The notes under the pieces were generated by a model. It worked only from the letters and a program-made list of their open reading frames with translations, had not been told where the DNA came from and ran no database searches. Shown here piece by piece: positions 15,136 to 23,905 of a stretch of 32,964 bases of DNA (the stretch's first letter is position 1; every line of letters begins with the position of its first letter). A program made the translations under genes and the position numbers. The DNA is from an uncultured Bacteroidales bacterium. GTDB lineage: Bacteria > Bacteroidota > Bacteroidia > Bacteroidales > JAFGXI01. The DNA lies in contig CAMZKE010000057.1 of assembly GCA_947311115.1 (NCBI GenBank), positions 1 through 32,964 on the forward strand. Reading direction: 5' to 3'.

Positions 15136-17616
15136 CGAATAATAAAATGATAATTTATAAGCAAAATTATTTTCAACTTTATCAAATGTATAAGGTCCGT
15201 ATCGGTAAAAAACACCTATACCAATACTCGAAAAGCTTTGTTTTAAAATATTATTTATAAGTAAGCCACTTTCGTAATAACCTTTTTCCATAGTTTTGTA
15301 GCTTATATTTTTATGATTTTCAGTGTGTTTAAGTTTTCCATAACCAATATTTGTAACAACAACAAATTTTGGCTGAAACCATTTCTTTTTAAACAAAAGA
15401 CTTTTAAAATCGTGGCGTAAATAAATACTTACAAATTCGTCGCTTAAAAATTCGTTCATTCGCATTGTACCAAAACTATTACCTGCTTCTACAGTAAAAT
15501 TATAAAAACTTCCGTGTCCGTTATATAAATATATGTATGGAATATTATCGTTTGTATAACCGGCATTAACTGTAACTGACGATTGTCCCAAATTTTTTAT
15601 TAAAAATTTCTTGGTAATCATTGCCTCATACTTTTTATAAGTGTAATCGCCTTCAAAGTTGTTTATGCCAAAAATTGCGTTAAAATATACAACCGGGTAT
15701 TTTGTTCCCATCGAAATTAATCCGTATTGCGATTTTGTAAACTTTTCTTTATAAGCATATTTTAGTTTTATCGATGCTTCGTTATTTACATAGAAATTTT
15801 TATTTATCGATAAAAATGTTTTGTCATCAGTATTGTAATTAATTGTAGAGTAATAATCTGTCGCAACTTTGTCCTCTGAGTATTTTAGTGAATATTCAAT
15901 TTTTAAATATCTAAAAATTCGGTGTTCTAAAGCAAGCATAACACCTTCGGTGTAGTACATATCTTTTATTAAGTAGTTTCTAAAATACTCTGTTGATGTT
16001 GCCGAAAGTAAATTTGCTTTTTTACCGTAAAACTCAAAACCACTTGATTCTTTAATATCATTAAAATAGCTTAACTTTAGGTTTATTTCGTTAAATTTAT
16101 CAATATTAAATAAAATATGTCCGCCATATTTCCATTGATAATCTTTAAACCCATAACGGCCATATCCGCCAAGTTTAACATTTTTAAATAGTTTTTGATT
16201 AGTTTCAATACCAAGTCCTAAACTAAAACCTTCAAACTCATTATAATTTATAATTTTTGTGTAATCAAAATTTATAAATCCCCAAGGAATATATCCGCTA
16301 AAAAGATTTGAAAGTAATTCTAATTTTTGGTCGAAATGTTCGGCTTTTCCAATACTATCGATAACTTGATATGTTTTTTGCTCTTTACTCGAAAGAGTAT
16401 CTTCTCTGTATTTATTCCAAAAACTATCAGGTTTTTCTGTAGCATCTTCTGTAATTTCCTGAACAATATGACTAAAAGTGCGTTTCTCGAATTTTGGTTG
16501 TAATTTTATATTTTTAATATATGATTTACCAAAAGCAACTACATCAAAACTTAACGATTTGTCTGTTTCCGACCCAACATTTAGTAAATCTTTAAAAACA
16601 ATATCTGTATTTAATTGCATTGGAAACCATTGCTTATTCTGTACATACGCATATTTTTGTTGAATTCTAATGTCAAGCGATTTTGTTTGCTCGTAAGGTT
16701 CAGCTTGTACCGATTGTACAGCATATTTATTAGAGTTTATGTTTAGAACTCCTTTTAATCCATCAAAATTTTTGCCCTTTCGAGGACGAAACGAAATAAC
16801 AAAAATTGTGTCGTTATTTTTGTTGTAAAGAGTATCTTCAATTAAAAAGAAATATTTACGAGTACTTCCTCCACTTATTGGGCTTAGGTAGTTTTTATCT
16901 AAAATATTTATGTAAGTTGAGTAAAAACTCATACTTTGCATTTGCGTTGCCAGAAGTGTAAACGAAGGGTTTTGAAGCCCACTAATACGCGAAGCTATAA
17001 CTTTTTCGCTGTTTTTATCGGGGTATTTGAATTTACGATTACTAACCGATTCGGTCATCATTAAATATTGGCTGTCTTTAAAATCTTTAATTTCTTTTAT
17101 TGTGCTGTCGCGATGAGTTGCGGTGTTAGAATCAAGCGAATTTGTTGTGTCAACGCCGTCCATATCAAAAGTAAAAACCATTTTGTTATATGAGGTATAT
17201 TCAAAACTTCGCATTTTTTCGGGATTGTTAATCTTTTTGTTTTTAATAACATTATTAATAATGCGATGAGCAGGGTTTATTCCCGGTAATACGGTTACTT
17301 CATCAATATTATATGCAACCGGTTGTAATTTTATATTAATATTATTTGTATTTTTTATTGTTGAAATATCAATGTTTTTAGTTTGGTAACCTAAAAAACT
17401 AATTTCTAAATTGGTTATTGTTTTATCAGTTTCAATCTTAAATTTACCATCAATACCAGTAGTTGTTCCTTGCTTTTTATTGTTATATACAATATTTGCA
17501 AAGGCTATTGTTTCTTTGGTATTTGCATCGGTGACTATACCTTTAAGTGTTGTTTGAGAATAAATTTTAGTTAAATTTAAGATGATTACTAAAAATATAA
17601 TAGTGCCGAATTTCAT
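15130..17616 (-). CDS. DUF5686 outer-membrane protein with carboxypeptidase-regulatory domain
   Basis: This 828-residue Bacteroidota envelope protein has a signal peptide (to about residue 20), then a carboxypeptidase-regulatory-like beta-sandwich at about 22-105 ('LKGIVTDANTKETIAFANI', 'GKFKIETDKTITNLEISFLGYQTK'). The rest is DUF5686, a domain associated with an outer-membrane barrel: a linker with 'NPAHRIINNVIKNKK', a central region, then many aromatic beta strands and a terminal Tyr/Phe-rich strand (AYKLSFYYSL). The architecture is like TonB-receptor N-termini, but there is no plug domain. The function is unknown. It is monocistronic and divergent from rnpB. A possible -7 box TATCTTCG is on the minus strand at 17642-17649. 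Confidence 0.85.
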   Translation of the reverse strand: MKFGTIIFLVIILNLTKIYSQTTLKGIVTDANTKETIAFANIVYNNKKQGTTTGIDGKFKIETDKTITNLEISFLGYQTKNIDISTIKNTNNINIKLQPVAYNIDEVTVLPGINPAHRIINNVIKNKKINNPEKMRSFEYTSYNKMVFTFDMDGVDTTNSLDSNTATHRDSTIKEIKDFKDSQYLMMTESVSNRKFKYPDKNSEKVIASRISGLQNPSFTLLATQMQSMSFYSTYINILDKNYLSPISGGSTRKYFFLIEDTLYNKNNDTIFVISFRPRKGKNFDGLKGVLNINSNKYAVQSVQAEPYEQTKSLDIRIQQKYAYVQNKQWFPMQLNTDIVFKDLLNVGSETDKSLSFDVVAFGKSYIKNIKLQPKFEKRTFSHIVQEITEDATEKPDSFWNKYREDTLSSKEQKTYQVIDSIGKAEHFDQKLELLSNLFSGYIPWGFINFDYTKIINYNEFEGFSLGLGIETNQKLFKNVKLGGYGRYGFKDYQWKYGGHILFNIDKFNEINLKLSYFNDIKESSGFEFYGKKANLLSATSTEYFRNYLIKDMYYTEGVMLALEHRIFRYLKIEYSLKYSEDKVATDYYSTINYNTDDKTFLSINKNFYVNNEASIKLKYAYKEKFTKSQYGLISMGTKYPVVYFNAIFGINNFEGDYTYKKYEAMITKKFLIKNLGQSSVTVNAGYTNDNIPYIYLYNGHGSFYNFTVEAGNSFGTMRMNEFLSDEFVSIYLRHDFKSLLFKKKWFQPKFVVVTNIGYGKLKHTENHKNISYKTMEKGYYESGLLINNILKQSFSSIGIGVFYRYGPYTFDKVENNFAYKLSFYYSL

Positions 17617-17676
17617 TAATTTGATTATTTTTTTGATAAGACGAAGATATTAATTTAAAGTTACAAATAAAAACTT

Positions 17677-17684
17677 TACTTTTG
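17677..17684 (+). promoter_or_regulatory. -7 promoter box of rnpB
   Basis: TACTTTTG is an exact TAnnTTTG. It ends 4 bp before the first base of the P1 helix, so transcription would begin at or next to the mature 5' end. TTT at 17654-17656 sits near the -33 position. Confidence 0.6.
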
Positions 17685-17688
17685 CAGT

Positions 17689-18015
17689 GCAGTAAGCCGT
17701 TCTGTCGCTTTGTCGTTATGGCAGGGAGGAAAGTCCGGACAATACAGAGCACTGTACTTCTGAAATAGGAGATATTCGTGAGGGTATGTGTTGTTAACAG
17801 AAAATAACCGCCTAATTTATTGGGTAAGGGTGAAAAGGTGAGGTAAGAGCTCACCGGTACAGCAGGTAACTGTTGTAGCCGTATCGCACTACGGATTGCA
17901 AGACTATGTAAACCAACGCTTGAGGGTTGCTCGCCCAAGTTGGAGGGTAAGTCGCACAGATAAATGACAGAGGTTCTGCTTGCAGAATACAGGATTCGGC
18001 TTATAGGCTTACTGC
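17689..18015 (+). ncRNA. rnpB: RNase P RNA (bacterial type A)
   Basis: This is the catalytic RNA that trims the 5' ends of pre-tRNAs, about 327 nt. The ends pair perfectly in a 10 bp P1 helix: GCAGTAAGCC (17689-17698) with GGCTTACTGC (18006-18015). The universal core GGGAGGAAAGTCCGGAC begins near 17733. Other conserved blocks follow: an 'ACAGAG' just after the core, 'GGTAAGGGTGAAAAGGTG', 'CAGCAGGTAACTG'-like pairing, and the 3' 'ATGACAGAGGTTCTGC...ACAGGATTCGGCTTATAG' region. P1 is followed by a run of six T, so the P1 strand plus T tract may aid termination. An antisense open frame across it is not a gene. Confidence 0.97.
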
Positions 18016-18032
18016 TTTTTTAATCTTTATAA

Positions 18033-19193
18033 ATGAATTATAACAAACAAATACAATTGTTAAAAGATACCGACCAATATAGGTATTTAAAAGATATAAA
18101 GCATATTGGCAACGGTTATGTAGAGTATAAAGGGAGGAGACTTTTAAATTTATCGTCTAACGATTATATTGGTATTTCACAGAACAAGGAGCTTTCATCT
18201 GAGTTTATTTCACAATTAAATAAAAGTAACGAGTACATTTTTGGTTCTGCATCATCTCGCTTATTAAGTGGAAATTATAACGAATATACCAAGCTCGAAA
18301 ATACTATTGCAAAAGCATACCAAAAAGACTGTGCTTTAATATATAATAGTGGCTATCACGCTAATACAGGAGTGCTTCCGGCTTTAACAACAAAAAAGGA
18401 TTTAATTTTATCAGATAAACTTAATCATGCAAGTATTGTTGATGGTTTAAAACAGACTGATGCAACTGTAATTCGTTATAAGCATTTCGATTATAGTCAA
18501 CTAGACCAATATTTAGAAAAAAACAGAAATAATTTTGAAAATGTATTTATTGTAAGCGAATCTGTTTTTAGTATGGATGGCGATATTGTTGATATACATC
18601 GATTAATTGATTTGAAGCGTAAATTTAATTGTTTTTTGTATATTGATGAAGCTCACGCCGTTGGGGCTATTGGTAATTTAGGTTTGGGTGTTTGTAAAAA
18701 AGAAAATGTTATTAAGGATATTGATATTGTTTTAGGTACTTTTGGAAAAGCAATAGGTTCAATAGGAGCTTTTGTTGTAACAACTAAATCGATAAAAGAA
18801 ATATTAGTAAACAAAAGCCGAACACTTATATTTACTACAGGTTTACCACATATAAATATAAAATGGACACAATTTATTTTTGAGAGACTATCAACATTTG
18901 AAAATAATAGAAAAGATTTGTTGATATTATCTAATAAGTTACGGACAATAATAAACGAAAAAGTATTAAAAACTATAGGCAATAGTTATATAGTACCAAT
19001 AATTACAGGCGATAATAAACTTACATTAGAAATATCAGAATTGTTGTTTAATGAAGGTTATTTTGTGTCGGCAGTAAGGCCACCAACAGTACCAAAAGGA
19101 ACATCTCGCATTCGTTTGTCGTTAAATTCAAATTTAAATATTGATGATTTACAGCAAGTTGTTAAAATAATATCAAATAAAATTAATCTTTGA
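18033..19193 (+). CDS. bioF: 8-amino-7-oxononanoate synthase-like PLP enzyme (BioF)
   Basis: This enzyme of the alpha-oxoamine synthase family most likely condenses pimeloyl thioester with L-alanine in biotin synthesis. The 386 residues show LSSNDYIG, FGSASSRLLSGN, 'LIYNSGYHANTG', the 'DKLNHASI' block, SVFSMDGD, the PLP aspartate in YIDEAHAVG and the Schiff-base Lys239 in TFGKAIGS. Close relatives (2-amino-3-ketobutyrate CoA ligase, serine palmitoyltransferase) share these motifs, but the short N-terminus and GSASSRLLSGN favour BioF. No other bio genes are present. The ATG is 17 bp after the end of rnpB with no separate promoter visible, so it may depend on rnpB read-through. Confidence 0.85.
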   Translation: MNYNKQIQLLKDTDQYRYLKDIKHIGNGYVEYKGRRLLNLSSNDYIGISQNKELSSEFISQLNKSNEYIFGSASSRLLSGNYNEYTKLENTIAKAYQKDCALIYNSGYHANTGVLPALTTKKDLILSDKLNHASIVDGLKQTDATVIRYKHFDYSQLDQYLEKNRNNFENVFIVSESVFSMDGDIVDIHRLIDLKRKFNCFLYIDEAHAVGAIGNLGLGVCKKENVIKDIDIVLGTFGKAIGSIGAFVVTTKSIKEILVNKSRTLIFTTGLPHINIKWTQFIFERLSTFENNRKDLLILSNKLRTIINEKVLKTIGNSYIVPIITGDNKLTLEISELLFNEGYFVSAVRPPTVPKGTSRIRLSLNSNLNIDDLQQVVKIISNKINL

Positions 19194-19234
19194 TGTTTTT
19201 TGTTAAAGGCTTTTAAGAATTCATATATTTTGTG

Positions 19235-19242
19235 TATTTTTG
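19235..19242 (+). promoter_or_regulatory. -7 promoter box for the alanine dehydrogenase homologue
   Basis: TATTTTTG is an exact TAnnTTTG, 26 bp before the ATG at 19269. No TTTG is found at the -33 distance. Confidence 0.45.
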
Positions 19243-19268
19243 GTTTAATCAATTAATTATTGAGTATT

Positions 19269-20480
19269 ATGGAATTTGGTAATCAGAAATCGCCTTTTAA
19301 CAAAGAAGAGTTAATGCCTCAAGAAGAAACTCTTGAGGTTTATTCATCAAAAAATAATTTTTCGATAGGAATAATAAAAGAAACTGATACTAACGAAAAT
19401 AGAATTCCGCTAAGCCCTTTGGGTGTAGAATTACTTATTGATGAAGGTTTTCAGGTTATTATAGAACGAGGAGCCGGAAATGGAGCAAATTTTAGCGATG
19501 TTCAATATAGCGAGTTTGGAGCCCAAATTATAGATGAAAAAGAAGAAGTTTTTAAAGCAGATATTTTACTTAAAATATCGAGTTTCACCGATAAAGAAAT
19601 AGAATTACTTAGAAAAGACCAACTAATTTTTTCAACAATAAATATATATTCGTTAGATAAAGAATACATACAAAAACTAATTAAAAAGCGAGTTACCGCA
19701 TTAAGTTATGAATTGTTAAAAGATGATGTTGGTGGGTTTCCAATTGTAAGGGCAATGAGCGAGATTGCCGGAAGTGCCTCGATACTTATTGCCGCAGAAA
19801 TTCTTAGTTCTACTGATGGTGGAAAAGGTGAGATGCTTGGAGGTGTAGCTGGTGTAAAACCTACCGAAATAACAATAATTGGTGCAGGAACAGCAGGCGA
19901 ATCTGCGGCACGTACGGCAATTGGTTTGGGTGCAAATGTTAAAATATTTGATGAATCGGTGAACCGATTACGAAGAATACAAGCTAATTTAGGACAGAAA
20001 GTTTATACTACAGTGTTAAAGGATAAGCTAATATCTAATGCTGCTTTAAGTTCTGATGTTATTATTGGGGCGTATCGTAACACAAAAACTCATAAATATA
20101 TTATTAATGAAGATATTGTGAAAAGAATGAAACCTAATTCTGTAATTATTGATATTGGAATTGATAATGGTGGCGTTTTTGAAACATCTATACTTACTAC
20201 TCATAAAAAACCAACTTATGTTAAACATAGTGTAATACATTACTGTGTACCAAATATCCCATCGAGAGTAGCACGTACAGCAACATATTCTATAAGTAAT
20301 ATATTGGCTCAAATTGTTTCAGAGTTTGCTGATAGTGGCAATATTAATAATGTAATACGAAATAATCAAGGTATTAGAAACGGAGTTTATATTTTTAAAG
20401 GTATTTTAACAAATGAGAATATTGCTGACAGTGTTGGTTTGCCATCAAAAGATATTGGTTTATTAATGGCTGCTTTTTAA
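19269..20480 (+). CDS. ald: Alanine dehydrogenase family protein (Bacteroidota type)
   Basis: This 403-residue NAD-dependent dehydrogenase homologue belongs to the alanine dehydrogenase/transhydrogenase family, which interconverts L-alanine and pyruvate. The ~35-residue N-terminal extension (PFNKEELMPQEE) marks the Bacteroidota branch. Visible features are the pyruvate-binding Arg in NENRIPLSP, the Lys in LLKISSF, the Rossmann motif IGAGTAGESAAR and the Asp in IDIGIDNGG. The position of catalytic His96 of the Mycobacterium tuberculosis enzyme (in FLHLA) aligns with Asn in STINIY, so the reaction should be treated as unproven. A TTG 9 bp upstream is an alternative start. It is 75 bp after bioF but has its own -7 box. 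Confidence 0.8.
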   Translation: MEFGNQKSPFNKEELMPQEETLEVYSSKNNFSIGIIKETDTNENRIPLSPLGVELLIDEGFQVIIERGAGNGANFSDVQYSEFGAQIIDEKEEVFKADILLKISSFTDKEIELLRKDQLIFSTINIYSLDKEYIQKLIKKRVTALSYELLKDDVGGFPIVRAMSEIAGSASILIAAEILSSTDGGKGEMLGGVAGVKPTEITIIGAGTAGESAARTAIGLGANVKIFDESVNRLRRIQANLGQKVYTTVLKDKLISNAALSSDVIIGAYRNTKTHKYIINEDIVKRMKPNSVIIDIGIDNGGVFETSILTTHKKPTYVKHSVIHYCVPNIPSRVARTATYSISNILAQIVSEFADSGNINNVIRNNQGIRNGVYIFKGILTNENIADSVGLPSKDIGLLMAAF

Positions 20481-20651
20481 AAAGAAGTCTTTTGGTCTGA
20501 TATTTGAATAATCACATATACTATAAACACAAAATGCTTTAAGTTTTACGATTTTATAAACAAAATGTCAATAAATTTGTTAAAAAGATGTTGATAATTT
20601 TATTTCTATCCTATATTTTTATACTTTAGCGTTTTATTAAAATTTTTAAAA

Positions 20652-22247
20652 ATGAAGAAGAATTTTTTTGTTATTTTATTAGCTTTATTCACAACAGTAA
20701 CATTTGCTCAAACACTTGAGACTGTTATGTGGGGAACCCCAACCGACCTTCCTAAACAAACATCTTTTCAAAAGATTATTGGTACTAACGACGATGGTTT
20801 TTATGCGCTTCGTTCAGACAATGCCAGTTTTATTACCACAGATAAAATGTGGTTAGAGTTTGTCTCGTTTACAACAATGAATGTTGATGAGAGTAACGAA
20901 ATTCAATTTCCTGCTGTGGGAAGTAAACAAACGTATTTTAACGATATGTTTTTTATTAATGATAAATTAATTCTTTTTACATCTAAAGCAGATAAAGGTC
21001 GTTCGCAAAATGTGTTGTATATGGAGTATATGAACACTAACGGTACTTTAAAAAATAAGCCTAAAGAGGTTGGCTCAACACCAATAAGTAATTTAAAGGA
21101 AGATAGGTTTAATTTTAAATATTTGAAAGAAGATAAACAAATAATGCTTTATTATCATAAAACATATAGTAAGTATAATGGAGAAAAATTTAGTCTTAAA
21201 ATATTTGATTCAAACTTAAAAGAGGTTTTTGCCGAAGATTTAGTTTTTCCAAAACGATTAATGGGAAGAAAAAATAAACTTGTTCAGATAGAAAAAGCTA
21301 AGAGTGGTAACATTTATATGTTATTTAAAGTTGAAGTAGTAAGTACAAAATCTACAAGAGGAAAAAAATCAGGAGATAAATATGAAAACGTTTTAGTTGT
21401 TTATAATACCAAAAAGAAAGAATTTAAAACTTATGATGTTAAAGTAAACAAATTTGTTCCAAAATCGGTTAAATTTGTTTTAACTGATGATGAAATTGTT
21501 GTATTAGCAGGAACAATGGCACCACGTACAGTTAAATTTCCTGAGCAATTTACAGGAATGTTTTACCTGAAAATAAATCCTAAGACAGAAAAAGTTATAC
21601 CTTTTAAGAATCCAAAATTGGCAGTTTATGATATTAAAAGAGATAAGAAATTAATATCTACATTTAGTTCAACTAGGACTGGTGAAACGCAAGCAGATAG
21701 GTATTCGTTTGAGGTGAAAAGTGTTGAGAAATTACAAAACGGTGGTTTTGTTGTAGTTGCTGAACAATATTTTAAATCTTATAGAACATATAAAGATCCT
21801 CAAACAAAGAAAGAGATTAAAATATTGTATCATAATTATAATGATATTTTAGTTGGAGGTATCGATAAGACAGGTAAGTTTGCATGGGTTAAACGTTTTC
21901 CTAAAATGCAATATAGTATTAATGATGGAGGTCATTTCTCTTCGTTTGCAACTATTGTAAATGTTAATACTGTAAAATTAATGTATAACGATGTTGCAAA
22001 AAATATTACTAATACAAATTCGGATAAAACTAAAACAATAAAGTTTAACCCTAAAACTTCGCCTAAAGGTGTTGCTGTAATGCATAGTATTTATACAGAT
22101 GGTAGTATTCAGAAAACTCCAATGTTTGCAGATAAAGATGGTGAGTGTGTAATAATACCTAAAACCTTAACAGAGTTTACTGATGGCTATTTAATTGCAA
22201 CTCAAAAAGGCAAAAAATATAGATTTGCTCAGTTTGTTGTTGAGTAA
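20652..22247 (+). CDS. Secreted protein of unknown function
   Basis: This 531-residue protein has a clear signal peptide (MKKNFFVILLALFTTVTFA, cut before Q). I recognise no family. The mature part is Lys-rich and built of repeated short beta stretches with turns, such as 'DKLILFTSKADKG', 'KSGNIYMLFKVEV', 'DDEIVVLAG', 'LQNGGFVVVAEQYF' and 'DILVGGIDKTGKFAWVKRFPK'. These suggest a periplasmic or surface beta-propeller. The start follows an A/T-rich leader with an imperfect TACTTTAG box. It is monocistronic, between the alanine dehydrogenase gene and a strong terminator. The propeller idea is inference only. Confidence 0.7.
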   Translation: MKKNFFVILLALFTTVTFAQTLETVMWGTPTDLPKQTSFQKIIGTNDDGFYALRSDNASFITTDKMWLEFVSFTTMNVDESNEIQFPAVGSKQTYFNDMFFINDKLILFTSKADKGRSQNVLYMEYMNTNGTLKNKPKEVGSTPISNLKEDRFNFKYLKEDKQIMLYYHKTYSKYNGEKFSLKIFDSNLKEVFAEDLVFPKRLMGRKNKLVQIEKAKSGNIYMLFKVEVVSTKSTRGKKSGDKYENVLVVYNTKKKEFKTYDVKVNKFVPKSVKFVLTDDEIVVLAGTMAPRTVKFPEQFTGMFYLKINPKTEKVIPFKNPKLAVYDIKRDKKLISTFSSTRTGETQADRYSFEVKSVEKLQNGGFVVVAEQYFKSYRTYKDPQTKKEIKILYHNYNDILVGGIDKTGKFAWVKRFPKMQYSINDGGHFSSFATIVNVNTVKLMYNDVAKNITNTNSDKTKTIKFNPKTSPKGVAVMHSIYTDGSIQKTPMFADKDGECVIIPKTLTEFTDGYLIATQKGKKYRFAQFVVE

Positions 22248-22270
22248 AATATTTCAAATAATATTTTATG

Positions 22271-22303
22271 AAAACCTCTTTACGAATGTAAAGAGGTTTT
22301 TTT
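22271..22303 (+). terminator. Strong rho-independent terminator
   Basis: A perfect 13 bp stem, AAAACCTCTTTAC / GTAAAGAGGTTTT, with a GAAT loop is followed by further T residues. It lies 24 bp after the stop codon of the secreted-protein gene and just before the yidD promoter box. Confidence 0.9.
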
Positions 22304-22307
22304 ATTG

Positions 22308-22315
22308 TATTTTTG
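22308..22315 (+). promoter_or_regulatory. -7 promoter box for yidD
   Basis: TATTTTTG is an exact TAnnTTTG. The GTG start at 22320 is only 4 bp beyond it and the TTG at 22326 is 10 bp beyond, so the mRNA would be leaderless or nearly so. It starts 5 bp after the preceding terminator. Confidence 0.45.
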
Positions 22316-22319
22316 CAAA

Positions 22320-22610
22320 GTGAATTTGTTAAAGAAAATACTTTCGTTTCCATTTATATTGCTTATACAGTTTTATAGATATGTAATTTCGCCTTTAACA
22401 CCTGCATCGTGTAGGCATTATCCAACTTGTTCGGAGTATGCGGTTACTTCAATAAAAGAACATGGGGTTATTAAAGGTGGAAATATTGCAGTTAAACGAT
22501 TATCAAAATGTCATCCGTGGGGAACATCGGGCTACGACCCTGTACCAAAAATTATAGTAAAAAAATATAAAGCAAAAGGGACGCGTGAAAGGATTAAATT
22601 AATCAGCTAA
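22320..22610 (+). CDS. yidD: Membrane protein insertion efficiency factor YidD
   Basis: YidD is a small membrane-associated protein that helps YidC-dependent insertion of membrane proteins. It is about 96 residues and keeps the family core: an N-terminal amphipathic helix (KKILSFPFILLIQFYRYVISP), the CRHYPTCSEYA cysteine block and CHPWGTSGYDPVP. No ATG is available in frame near the start. GTG 22320 gives MNLLKKIL and TTG 22326 gives MLKKIL; both fit the family, and upstream codons overlap the -7 box. The gene ends tail-to-tail with rimO, overlapping by 12 bp. The usual rpmH/rnpA/yidC neighbours are absent. Confidence 0.92.
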   Translation: MNLLKKILSFPFILLIQFYRYVISPLTPASCRHYPTCSEYAVTSIKEHGVIKGGNIAVKRLSKCHPWGTSGYDPVPKIIVKKYKAKGTRERIKLIS

Positions 22611-23891
22611 CTTGCCAATTAAATCAAAATCAGAAGCTTCTGTAATTTTAATATTGTAAAACTCACCAATTTTTAATTCTTTATTGGTCTTTATAATTAC
22701 TTCGTTATCAACATCAGCAGAATCGTATTCGGTACGTCCAACAAAATAGTTGTTTTCAGCTTTATCAATAATTACTTTTAAAGTCTTACCAATTTTATTA
22801 GAATTTATTTGAGCTGAAATATTTTGCTGAATTTCCATAATTTTTTCTGCTCTTTCATCTTTTATTTTATCTGGAACATCGTCAGTATATTCATCGCCTG
22901 CATAAGTGTTCTCTTCTTCAGAATAAGTGAAAGTGCCAAGTCGTTCGAAATGCATTGTTTCAACAAACTCTATAAGTTCGGCAAAATCTTGCTCTGTTTC
23001 GCCAGGATGACCGGTTAAAATAGTAGTACGAATATGAATATCCGGAATAGCTGTTCTAATATCGTTAATAAGATTGTATGTTTTTTCTTTTGTTATATTT
23101 CGTTTCATTTTACTAAGCATATTATCACTAATATGTTGTAGTGCAATATCAATATAATTACAAACTTTTGGATTGTTTTTAATTACATCAATAATATCAT
23201 AAGGAAAATTGGCTGGGTAGAAGTAGTGTAGCCTAATCCATTCAATACCATTAATTTCTGAGAGCTTGTTAACAAGTTCAGCTAGCTTTTGTTCTTTGTA
23301 AATATCTAGTCCGTAATACGATAAATCTTGAGCTATAAGTATTAATTCTTTAACTCCTTTTGATGCTAAATATTTGGATTCTGCTATTAATGCCTCTATT
23401 GGCTTTGATATGTGTTTGCCACGAATAAGAGGTATTGCACAAAACGAACAGGTACGGTCGCAACCATCTGATATTTTTAAGTATGCATAATGTTTTGGGG
23501 TGGTAATTATGCGTTCGCCAACAAGTTCTTTTTTGTAATCGGCATTAATACCTTTTACAATTTCTTCGTAATTGTTTACTCCAAAATACTTATCAACTTC
23601 TGGAATATCGCGTTGTAATTCTTCTTTATATCTTTCTGACAAGCAGCCAATAACATAAAGTTTTTCTAATAATCCCGCTTTTTTAGCATCAACATAGTTT
23701 AATATGCTATCAATAGATTCTTCTTTAGCATCGTTAATAAAACCGCATGTATTGAGAATAACAATATCAGTTTTATCGTCAGAGTCGTATTTTACAGTAT
23801 AATCGTTTGCTTCTAATTGTTTTAGAATAAACTCAGAATCTACAAGGTTTTTTGAACAACCAAGAGTTATAATATTAACAGATTTTTTCAA
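22599..23891 (-). CDS. rimO: Ribosomal protein S12 methylthiotransferase RimO
   Basis: RimO is a radical-SAM enzyme that adds a methylthio group to an aspartate of ribosomal protein S12. The 430 residues have the N-terminal UPF0004 cluster cysteines (C12, C49, C83) and the radical-SAM CxxxCxxC at C144/C148/C151 (DGCDRTCSFC), followed by a C-terminal TRAM domain (about 365-430). 'VNIITLGCSKNLVDSE' and 'SEEENTYAGD' are RimO-type rather than MiaB-type signatures. The start is 14 bp after the ftsY stop, so it is the second gene of an ftsY-rimO operon, an order also seen in other Bacteroidota. Confidence 0.96.
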   Translation of the reverse strand: MKKSVNIITLGCSKNLVDSEFILKQLEANDYTVKYDSDDKTDIVILNTCGFINDAKEESIDSILNYVDAKKAGLLEKLYVIGCLSERYKEELQRDIPEVDKYFGVNNYEEIVKGINADYKKELVGERIITTPKHYAYLKISDGCDRTCSFCAIPLIRGKHISKPIEALIAESKYLASKGVKELILIAQDLSYYGLDIYKEQKLAELVNKLSEINGIEWIRLHYFYPANFPYDIIDVIKNNPKVCNYIDIALQHISDNMLSKMKRNITKEKTYNLINDIRTAIPDIHIRTTILTGHPGETEQDFAELIEFVETMHFERLGTFTYSEEENTYAGDEYTDDVPDKIKDERAEKIMEIQQNISAQINSNKIGKTLKVIIDKAENNYFVGRTEYDSADVDNEVIIKTNKELKIGEFYNIKITEASDFDLIGKLAD

Positions 23892-23905
23892 ATGTGTAAT
23901 TTTGT

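Noticed and set aside
17567-17938. A 123-codon minus-strand open frame between the DUF5686 gene and bioF
   Set aside because: It lies antisense to RNase P RNA, whose P1 helix and conserved core fix the true feature. The translation resembles no protein family.
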